A stretch of 35,000 bases of DNA, taken from Neocallimastix lanati (nom. inval.). Taxonomy: Eukaryota > Neocallimastigomycota > Neocallimastigomycetes > Neocallimastigales > Neocallimastigaceae. Where the stretch lies: assembly GCA_016946835.1 (NCBI GenBank), contig JACVTC010000018.1, positions 235,001 to 270,000 on the forward strand, given 5' to 3'. Under the pieces are notes generated by a model. That model did not search any database. It saw only the letters and a list, made by a program, of their open reading frames with translations, and was not told the DNA's origin. Of the stretch, positions 25,341-35,000 are shown one piece after another. Position 1 is the first letter of the stretch. Every line of letters begins with the position of its first letter. The position numbers were made by a program, and so were the translations under genes.

Positions 25341-25726
25341 CTTGTAAATAGTAAACCTGTAAATAGTAAACCTGTAAATAATAAACTTGTAAATAATAAA
25401 CTTGTAAATAGTAAACTTGTAAATAGTAAACTTGTAAATAATAAACTTGTAAATAGTAAACTTGTAAATAGTAAACTTGTAAATAGTAAACTTGTAAATA
25501 GTAAACTTGTAAATAATAAACTTGTAAATAATAAACTTGTAAATAGTAAACTTGTAAATAGTAAACTTGTAAATAATAAACTTGTAAATAGTAAACTTGT
25601 AAATAGTAAACTTGTAAATAGTAAACTTGTAAATAGTAAACTTGTAAATAGTAAACTTGTAAATAGTAAACTTGTAAATAATAAACTTGTAAATAGTAAA
25701 CTTGTAAATAGTAAACTTGTAAATAG
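25341..25726 (-). repeat. 15-bp minisatellite, about 26 units
   Basis: Units of CTTGTAAATAGTAAA (plus strand) repeat 25 times plus a partial. Two sites vary: position 11 is A instead of G in seven units, and position 2 is C instead of T in two units. The minus strand is open from ATG 25734 to a stop at 25324 and reads as repeated LQVYY. In that frame both variants are synonymous (TAC/TAT and CAA/CAG). A non-coding minisatellite is the simplest reading; a repeat protein is a minor possibility. Confidence 0.9.
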
Positions 25727-26390
25727 ATAATCATTTTTTATTTTTTTTTATTATTTAAAATGTAAAATTATTCAATTCTTTTGAAAAATGGTATAGATTT
25801 CTATAAAGGAAATAATTTTTACAATACGACATGAACTGTTATATTCGAATGGAAAACAAAAATATTTCAAACTATTATTATTTATAAAAATATAAAGTTT
25901 TTATTATTAATGTGCACACCCATTCGAAATGGAATTTTCTTTGTATGTATAATGATATCATTTATGTATTTAAAAATTAAATACAAAATCAAAATATATA
26001 CTTGTCTCTGTATAGAAAAAAAAAAAAAAAGAAAAGAAAAAGTGTAATAATTAGAAGAATTAAGTAATATATAAATACTTATTTAAATATAATTGAAGTT
26101 AGTATATATTTTAATTAATAAATCTTATTAATATTTTTTTTTAATTTTTTTTTGTATATATGTATATGTATTAGAAATTTAATTCTTTATTTTATTTAGT
26201 AAAAATCTTATAATAGATAACCCATTTAAGAAAGACAGCATACTTTTTTCAAGAATAATCAGATAAGTAAAATTTCTGTTCAACCAGCATCTTAGAATAG
26301 TAGAGGTTGAACATACATTCTTCTAGTGATTCGTCTATTAGCAAAATCGATTCTTATTACGGAATGAGCCATGGTAAAGTAGAAAATCTA

Positions 26391-26421
<31 letters not shown>

Positions 26422-27573
26422 GATAAATAACTAATTTAATTAATAAAATAGAACATTTTAATGTATGAAATTAATGTATGAAATTAATGTATACAAATTG
26501 TATTCTAGTGAAATATGAATATAATTTTATTAATAATTTAAGTTAATTAAGAAATTATAAATATATTAAATTGTTAAAATCCATTTTAGTATTTTGTTCT
26601 ATAATAATAATAATAATAATAATAATAAAATACAACTTTTGTTTATTTTGAAGAAGAGAAGAAAAGTAAACAAAAGAAAAGAAAGAGAAAATTTAATAAT
26701 GAAATATTAATATAAATAAATAATATATATATTAAACTAACTAGTATAATTAATATTACATGTTTATTAATTATTAGTGTTGTTTATAAAATTATTTTAT
26801 TTTTATTTGTAGTTTACATTAAATATATTGAAAACTATTATTTATATTTAAAGGGTAAATAAAAATAATAAAAGTCACTTTACAAATACTTTAACAAAGT
26901 AATAAAGTAGTCTTGTTTGTATAAATTTTTCTTTAAACTAAGAGTGTTAGGAGAGAAATTTATCAATTATTATTATTATTATTATTATTTAGTAATTTTA
27001 AATATAATTTTAAATATTTTTAATATAATTAAAAAAATTGGAAATTAATGAATTTAATTATAAAAAGTTTAAATAGATATTTATATAGGAAAAATTTATA
27101 AATAAATAAATGAAAACAACAAAGAAATAAAAAGAAAAAAAAAAAAAGGAAAATAGATTTTATCTTTCTATCATTCTAATTTTTATTTATTTATTTATTT
27201 ATTTATTTATTTTTTATAAAAATTAGTAATTAGTAATTAAAAGTTTAAATTCAAATAATTATTATTATCTATCCAAAAAGAAAAAAAAATTTCGTAATTA
27301 ATTAATAGTTAATCTTTTTTTTTTTTTTTAAATAATAATAATAATTGATGATAATTGATAAAATTAAAAATAAAAATTAAAAATTAAAAAAAAAAAAAAG
27401 CTTTATTTAGTAGTAAAAAAAAATTTTTAATTTTTAATTTTTAATTTTTAATTTTTTAAATTTTTAATAAACTATTAAACTCTTCATGATCAAAAAAATT
27501 TTTACAAAATTATGATTCAATACAAAAAAATAAAATAAAAAAAAAAAAATTAAAATTACTTTTTCATTCATTT
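25727..27573. other. AT-rich spacer with microsatellites
   Basis: Holds (ATT)n at about 26393-26420, (TAA)n at about 26603-26629, (ATT)n at about 26968-26989, (TTTA)n at about 27178-27210, and a nearly self-complementary pair of AAAAATT and AATTTTT arrays (27360-27393 and 27420-27458). Apart from the mixed-composition island at about 26225-26375 no coding-like sequence is visible. Confidence 0.6.
26292..26372 (-). CDS. Very short open frame in a mixed-composition island
   Basis: The minus strand reads ATG to TAA for 26 residues, MAHSVIRIDFANRRITRR then MYVQPLLF, in good start context (ACCATGG) and with codon use unlike the spacer. It could be a first exon or a gene relic. An 8-bp inverted repeat (GTTCAACC 26279-26286, GGTTGAAC 26305-26312) overlaps its end, so a structured RNA is an alternative. 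No family is recognised. Confidence 0.2.
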   Translation of the reverse strand: MAHSVIRIDFANRRITRRMYVQPLLF

Positions 27574-27863
27574 TGTTAATAAACACACAATTATGAGACA
27601 CACAATATTAAGATAATATTATAATTATGTTTAAGTAAAGATGTTTTATATTCTTTATTATATATTAATATTTATTATTATAAATATATATAATTAAGTA
27701 TGTATGATCGTATATATATATTAAAGTTTTTTATTGTTAAAGAGAAAAGAAAAAAAAATTAGGATTATTATTTAAGCACGTTTTATAGTATTTCGAGTAT
27801 TTTGTATTTGTAAAATATTGGATAATCATAGATTAAATTTTATATTAAAATATATTTTTAACA
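27574..27863 (-). repeat. Copia element 2, 3' LTR
   Basis: 290 bp, TGTTA to TAACA on either strand. It matches the LTR at 32868-33158 and that of element 1. Confidence 0.92.
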
Positions 27864-28023
27864 TTCACACTAAAATCTAGCTTCAAAAAAAAACTTAATA
27901 CAAAGAAAAAAAAATGAAGGTAGATTTTGAAAAATTATACTACTTTTAATTTGATTTGGAGAGCTTTCTTAAAAAAAAACTTATTATATATAAGAAAAAA
28001 AAGATAGCACATTTTACACTATA
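27864..28023 (-). other. 3' untranslated part of element 2
   Basis: Lies between the pol stop and the 3' LTR; this section is lost from element 1 beyond about 18040. No purine-rich tract borders the LTR (sense strand ends GTGTGAA). An imperfect inverted repeat (27870-27885 with 27915-27930, 13 of 16 matching) may form a stem close to the LTR. Confidence 0.6.
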
Positions 28024-28790
28024 TTATTCAATTTTAGTAAGAAGGGAAATTCTAAATTTATCCATTAAAGTATTGTTTAAGTATTTCGTGAATCCGTCGG
28101 CTAAATTTTCTTTAGTGTTTATGTAATTCAATTTGATTAATCCTTTATTAACAAGATCTCTAATATGATGATACCGAATATCAATGTGTTTCGACTTGGG
28201 ATTAATTGACTGATTCTCACTATTATATATTGTTGCTTTATTGTCGACGAAAATTTTTACATTATTAATTTTTATTCCAAGTTCGTTTAATAAATTCTTA
28301 TACCATAATGAATGCTTTGCGCATTCGCTCAAACTATAATATTCAGCTTCAGCCGTTGAGGTAGATATGCAATGTTGCAATTTCGAGAACCAACTGGTTG
28401 GCGTTCTTCCCATCATCATCAGGAATCCTGAAGTAGATTTTCTTGTGATTGAGTCTCCAGCGAAATCTGCGTCTACATAAACCTTAAGGTTAATACCTTT
28501 TTCAATTTTTATACCATAGTTTTTTGTGTACATTAAGTATCTGAATATTTTAAGAACATTATTCCAATCCTCTAAGTTAGGGTTATTGGATTTTCTTGCT
28601 GCTCTGCTCACAGCAAATAGGATATCAGGTCGGGTACAAATAGCAAGATACAATAGGTTCCCAATGGCACTTCGGTATTTCGTTTCATTAAATTTTATGC
28701 ATTTCAATTTATTATTTTCAACTGGTATTAAATTTTTCGATGGTGTAAGTTTATTAATTTCATATTTGAATAATATATCGTTAATATATT
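28024..28790 (-). pseudogene. Element 2 RNase H segment, cut off from pol
   Basis: Encodes the end of the RT connection region (FKYEINKLTPSKNLIPVENN) and the complete RNase H domain (YVDADFAGD, AEAEYYSL, FVDNKATI), identical to element 1 over the 227 residues from MKCIKF to the stop. The 5' end is the deletion junction, so it has no upstream start and is out of line with the integrase part. A truncated, unexpressed remnant. Confidence 0.85.
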
Positions 28791-28802
28791 AACGATATAT
28801 TA
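28771..28802. repeat. Perfect 32-bp palindrome at the pol deletion junction
   Basis: TAATATATCGTTAATA and its exact reverse complement meet at 28786/28787. One half is original pol sequence (as at 17231-17246 of element 1); the other half is an inverted copy absent from element 1. It creates the TAA that ends the integrase frame. Confidence 0.9.
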
Positions 28803-29852
28803 ATATTTATTTTTATTTCTTAAAATATTGCTATTATATTGTGAATCGTTAATATTATTATAGTTGTTTTGATAGTTGTGATTGTTGTTGTTGTATTTTT
28901 GATAATTATAATTGTTATAATTATTGTTTGAAAAATTTTTGACAGAGTAATCATTCACCCTGAATTCGTTATTGGAATTATAGTTTAGTAAGACTGAATT
29001 TCCAGGATCGTTTTCAAAAAATTGGACAGTTCGAGATAGCACGATTTTATTGTTGGTTAAATCAAGGATTTTATAAGATGATGGGTTATTGCAATATCCT
29101 AAGAAAATTCCAGGGTGTGAATTATTATCAAATTTGGATCGTAGTTCTTTTGGTATAAAGAAAAATACTCTACATCCAAAAACTCTAAATATGCTATAAT
29201 CAACAGGATTATTATATAGAATCTCAAATGGTACTTTATTGTTTATACCCTGATGGGGTAAACGATTGTGAATATAATTTACTGTATCGACAGCAAATTC
29301 CCAAAAATTATGAGAAAGTTTTGATTCATTTAGTAGAGCTTTTGCGGAAGATATAAGTATGCCGTTGAATCGTTCAGCTTTCCCGTTTTGAGCTGGATTA
29401 TATGGTATAGTGTATTGATGTATTATACCATTATTTTGACAGAATATTTTAAAATTATTATTAAAAAATTCCCTTCCATTATCTGATCGAATATTTTTGA
29501 TTTTAATGTTGAATGTGTTTAAAACTTCTTTGTACAAAATAATGAATTTATTAAATGTTTCATTTTTATGTTGTAGGAATAAGACCCAGCCATATCTAGA
29601 AAAGTCATCCAGGATTGTGAGGAAGTATATATTCTTATTTAAGGATGGCAATACGGGGCCCACTAAATCAAGATGTATAAGTTCGAAAATGTGTTTTGTT
29701 TTATTAATTGATCTTTTGAAAGGTTTGTTCCTTAATTTTGAATTGGAACATATTTGACGTTTGTGATTTGTATTTGTATTAGTATTTTTTAAATTATCTT
29801 TTATTTTAGTAATGTCGAAATGACCCAGGCGTCTATGCCAAAGATCAAAATC
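28800..29852 (-). pseudogene. Element 2 integrase, truncated
   Basis: Follows the shared UAA and carries pre-integrase and integrase core motifs (LWHRRLGH, TILDDFSRYGW, IRSDNGREF, NGKAERFNG), then the first part of the Asn-rich linker. It ends at a stop made by the junction palindrome (28800-28802). The first Cys of the HHCC zinc finger is Arg (CGT, plus-strand 29757-29759; HKRQIC instead of HKCQIC), so zinc binding is probably lost. A Trp to Leu and a Lys to Asn change also separate it from element 1. Confidence 0.88.
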
Positions 29853-31439
29853 TTATTTATTGTTGATATGTGTTGAATTAATTTCATTTAAATTTTCGAA
29901 ATTATTGTTCTTATGAAAAATGGATGGTGCTTTTGATAAATATATGTTAAATATATTTTTATTATCTGCTGCTGATTGATATATTCTATTACCTTTGTCG
30001 TCATAGATGATTGCGATTTGTGAGTTTTTATAGTTATTGAAAACAATTTTATAATTTTGTGTTATTAATTGATTGATTGATATTAAATTTTTCTTGATAA
30101 ATTTAGAATAATGAACGTTCTTTAAAATAAATTTATGATTGTTTATATATGCGTTGAAATCACCAATGTAGTTAGCATATGTTTCCTTTCCATTGGCAAG
30201 AGATATTTTTATTTTTTCTTTTCTGATGTTTGATAATATATTAATGTTATTTGTTACATTAATTGAGGCACCGGAATCCAGAATCCATTGTGTAATATTA
30301 TTATTGTTGCTTCTTATATCAATTTTTGTTGGCTTGTTAATCTCTAAACTGTTTAATTCAAAACAGTTGTCTGAGTTATAATCTCTTGAGAAGTCTTCTT
30401 GGTAGTTTTCATTATAATCCTTTTTATCGTTTAATAGATATGCATGACCTTCTCTTGGTTTTTCTTTGTTGAATTTTTTTGTATTATCTTTTCTTTTATG
30501 TTGTTTGTTGTTTCTTTTGTTTTTATTGAATTTGTTTTTTAAGCAGTCTTTTCGGTAGTGTCCGAACTTTCCACAAAGGTAGCATTTTCCATTTTTTCTT
30601 TTCTTGTATTTTATTTTCTTAGGTTTAGAGATTTTTCGTCTATTTTCTAAACTAAATATATTCTTCGGATTTTGTTCGATTAAAGCTGTTTCCCTGATAT
30701 TGGAGAAAACAATATCTGGTATTATCCTTTTGACATAGTCGCAGCATTTTGTCCAATTATTATTGTATTGGAAAACATTAATGAATCTAATGTTTTCAGG
30801 GAGAGCTCGATTTAAAATACCGACCTTAACATTGTCATTAATATCGGAGTCTATTCTTTCCAATTCATCCAGGAGATTTTGTAAGACAGCTAAGAAAATA
30901 TGGACATCATCTTCTAAATTATATTTCAATTTATTGATTTTGTCTTTTAGGACCATTTTTCTTTGTTCAGGTCCTATGGTAAAAGACTTGTTAAGTAGTT
31001 CCCATAATTGGAAGGCCGTTTTGCTTTGACTTTCCAATATTTTCTTGGTGTTCTCACCAAGATTATTTGTTATGATCCATTTTACTAATATGTCATTTTT
31101 AATATCTTTTTCGCTTGTTCCGATTTCGTACACAAGGGAATTATCGAATTTATCAATCGTATATTTTTCAATGCTTTCTGTTATATCTCTCCTTCTTATC
31201 TTTTTCACTTTTTCATGACTTATGTAGTCATCGAGGTTATTAATACAAAGGAGATAAAGGATATTTGTTTTCCAGTTAACAAAGTTATCTGTTGTCAATT
31301 CCGTAATATGGTTAAAGTTTTCACTGTAGTTAAAAGTGAACCCCTTTTGTGTGGGTTCATATTCACTGATGTTTATTATTTGGTCTTGGGTAGAATTGAT
31401 ACTATTTCTAGAATTACTTCTTAAGTTATTTCTGCTCAT
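29853..31439 (-). CDS. Element 2 copia gag and protease
   Basis: 528 codons, ATG at 31439-31437, stop at 29855-29853. Differs from element 1 at a few residues (for example KGNTKK to KDNTKK, NSLKI to NSLEI, FKIYLS to FNIYLS, PSVF to PSIF). The CCHC knuckle (CYLCGKFGHYRKDC) and protease DSG are intact. This is the only complete gene of element 2 and could still supply Gag. It ends at the same UAA as in element 1. Confidence 0.92.
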   Translation of the reverse strand: MSRNNLRSNSRNSINSTQDQIINISEYEPTQKGFTFNYSENFNHITELTTDNFVNWKTNILYLLCINNLDDYISHEKVKKIRRRDITESIEKYTIDKFDNSLVYEIGTSEKDIKNDILVKWIITNNLGENTKKILESQSKTAFQLWELLNKSFTIGPEQRKMVLKDKINKLKYNLEDDVHIFLAVLQNLLDELERIDSDINDNVKVGILNRALPENIRFINVFQYNNNWTKCCDYVKRIIPDIVFSNIRETALIEQNPKNIFSLENRRKISKPKKIKYKKRKNGKCYLCGKFGHYRKDCLKNKFNKNKRNNKQHKRKDNTKKFNKEKPREGHAYLLNDKKDYNENYQEDFSRDYNSDNCFELNSLEINKPTKIDIRSNNNNITQWILDSGASINVTNNINILSNIRKEKIKISLANGKETYANYIGDFNAYINNHKFILKNVHYSKFIKKNLISINQLITQNYKIVFNNYKNSQIAIIYDDKGNRIYQSAADNKNIFNIYLSKAPSIFHKNNNFENLNEINSTHINNK

Positions 31440-32867
31440 GTTAGTTTAATTCCGAAAAAAAAATGTTATTATGAATTATAATTGTTATTAATTATTTTAT
31501 TAATTTCTTTAAATAATTTTGAAGAGTAAAAAAATATAATTTGAGTTTATTTATATTTCTAAAAAGTACTATTTGAATTCATAAAATATCAATTTTGCTT
31601 TAAAAAAAATATTGGTTATTATTTTTAGAAACATGATTTATTTCAATATTTTGTTTGGTTGATGATTTATTAAATTAATATATATAATTGGAACGTTAAG
31701 AAAATTTTTATTTATATATGAAGTGATTAATCAGATGACATCTGTATATTTTGTTTATATTAAACATGATCAATATATTATAAATAAATTAATATTAATA
31801 AAATTATATTGTCGTTATTATTTTATTAATATTTTCTTTGTTAAAGTATTGATCATTTGTTGATTTTAATTATGAAAAAATAGTTATTTGATTGTCATGT
31901 TTATATTTTATTATTATTGTTAGTTTATATTAAAAAATCTAACTATTGGTGAGTTGTTTATAAAAATATTTTAAATTTTTATTATGATATTTGTTTATAT
32001 TAAAAGTGATTTATTTATTTTGTGATTTGACCAATTTTATATTATTATTTATTTATTGTATAACCTTTAATTTGAATTATGTTTATTTATATTTTAACTT
32101 ATTGTATTTTGTAGAGTTAGTATTATTGACGTTTTATTTATTATTATTTTTACATGAATGTCTGACATTATAATTTTAAAATTAGTTTATAGAAAAGAAA
32201 TTGACTTTATTATTATTTTTTTTTAGTATTCAGCTTATATACTTGATAGCTGACTTAATTTTATTTAATTTATTATTAATTACATGGCTGACCTTTTAAA
32301 TAATTTATTGATATTCAGCTCATGTCTTTGATAGCTGACTTTTTTATTCAGCTTATGAATTAAATAGCTGACATTATTAAGTTATAGTACTCAGCTTATA
32401 CTTTTGATAGCTGACATCTTATCTTCTTATTTAGCTTATAGCTTAAATAGCTGACTCTATTGATTATAGTATTCAGCTTATATTTTTGATAGCTGACTCT
32501 TTTTTTTTTATCTTTTATTCAGCTTATAAGTTTTTTTGATTTTACTGTCAATTTCTATTTAAACTTTTAAAACTATAATTTAATTTTATTTTTGATTAAT
32601 CGGCTCCTTATATTATCATATTATTTTAATAACTCGTATGAAATTATTTTTTAATGTTTTTGTTTAGAATTGGATATTTTGTTGAATTATTATTATTTTA
32701 TATATTATTATTAATTTTATTTTATTTTTTATTATTTAAAATAAAATGAAAAAAATAAATTAGTATGAATTTATATTTATTTGTCTTAAATAAGTATATA
32801 TATTACTGTAGCTATTAATACTTAACTTTCATTCTATCTCAATCGGTTGAGATTGAGATTCTTAATC
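31440..32867 (-). other. Leader of element 2
   Basis: Corresponds to 11776-13284 of element 1: untranslated A/T-rich sequence, the stem-loop array (32230-32524), and the 9-bp hairpin beside the LTR (32836-32859). It is shorter than the leader of element 1, mostly because of the smaller array. Confidence 0.8.
32230..32524 (-). repeat. Stem-loop array in element 2 leader
   Basis: Same TCAGCY/RGCTGA box system as 12122-12494 but about 78 bp shorter. Six hairpins keep both boxes; one of these has a damaged arm (AGCTAA for AGCTGA). The two missing hairpins include the TCAGCC/GGCTGA one. The lone GGCTGA-side box of element 1 at 12433 is kept here at about 32285. Confidence 0.8.
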
Positions 32868-33158
32868 TGTTAATAAACACACAATTAAGAAACACACAAT
32901 ATTAAGATAATATTATAATTATGTTTAAGTAAAGATGTTTTATATTCTTTGTTATATATTAATATTTATTATTATAAATATATATAATTAAGTATGTATG
33001 ATCGTATATATATATTAAGGTTTTTTATTGTTAAAGAGAAAAGAAAAAAAAAATTAGGATTATTATTTAAGCACGTTTTATAGTATTTCGAGTATTTTGT
33101 ATTTGTAAAATATTGGATAATCATAGATTGAATTTTATATTAAAATATATTTTTAACA
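32868..33158 (-). repeat. Copia element 2, 5' LTR
   Basis: 291 bp with TGTTA/TAACA ends. It differs from the 3' LTR by about five substitutions and one A indel. Confidence 0.92.

Positions 33159-35000
<1,842 letters not shown>

Larger units (their letters stand above)
27574..33158 (-). mobile_element. Ty1/copia retrotransposon, element 2, RT deleted
   Basis: A second copy of the element 1 family in the opposite orientation, with LTRs at 27574-27863 and 32868-33158. The LTRs differ by about five substitutions and one indel, so the insertion is fairly young. Flanks are CATTT (left) and AATTT (right), compatible with a 5-bp target duplication with one change. About 1.3 kb (element 1 positions near 15919-17230) is missing, removing the reverse transcriptase. 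The copy cannot move on its own but could be mobilised by an intact relative. Confidence 0.92.

Noticed and set aside
25341-25726. CRISPR array
   Set aside because: Units are directly adjacent 15-mers without unique spacers, in a eukaryotic context with no cas genes.

Overview
The window is extremely AT-rich eukaryotic nuclear DNA: homopolymer A/T runs, (TAA)n arrays, Asn-rich proteins, and one gene with 20 short GT-AG introns. A class C-like receptor with a beta-helix/EGF ectodomain beside Ty1/copia and Ty3/gypsy elements fits best an anaerobic gut fungus (Neocallimastigomycota). A dictyostelid-type AT-rich genome is the alternative. Nothing prokaryotic was seen.

Layout. 1-3256: AT-rich non-coding DNA with Asn-rich coding relics, a 35-bp tandem repeat and small repeats that look like MITE ends. 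3257-9987 (+): one host gene in 21 exons, whose phases all join into a 1193-residue protein: signal peptide, right-handed beta-helix, EGF-like module, seven membrane segments like those of class C (GABA-B-type) receptors, and an Asn/Ser-rich tail. 10957-11166: a short basic open frame of unknown nature. 11385-11456 (-): a damaged tRNA-Thr(UGU)-like sequence.

11470-23542: a nested retrotransposon block. An old, decayed Ty3/gypsy element starts 14 bp upstream of the tRNA 5' end. Its 5' LTR is split after 19 bp by a younger Ty1/copia element (element 1, +). A deletion then removed the copia 3' LTR and the middle of the gypsy 5' LTR. The gypsy body (gag, PR, RT, RNase H, IN) runs from 18143 to 22839, full of stops and frameshifts, and ends in a nearly complete 3' LTR (22840-23542).

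23543-27573: AT-rich spacer with a hairpin cluster, a 15-bp minisatellite and small islands of less AT-rich DNA. 27574-33158 (-): element 2, a second copia copy with two LTRs; it lost its reverse transcriptase in a 1.3-kb deletion whose junction carries a perfect 32-bp palindrome. 33159-35000: AT-rich spacer with microsatellites.

The most unusual signal is in the copia leader (LTR to gag). It holds an array of small stem-loops made of alternating TCAGCY and RGCTGA boxes, arranged as two-hairpin units. One hairpin carries a compensating pair of changes, and element 2 has lost about one two-hairpin unit. Both copia copies also share an in-frame UAA between protease and integrase, so any full polyprotein would need readthrough.
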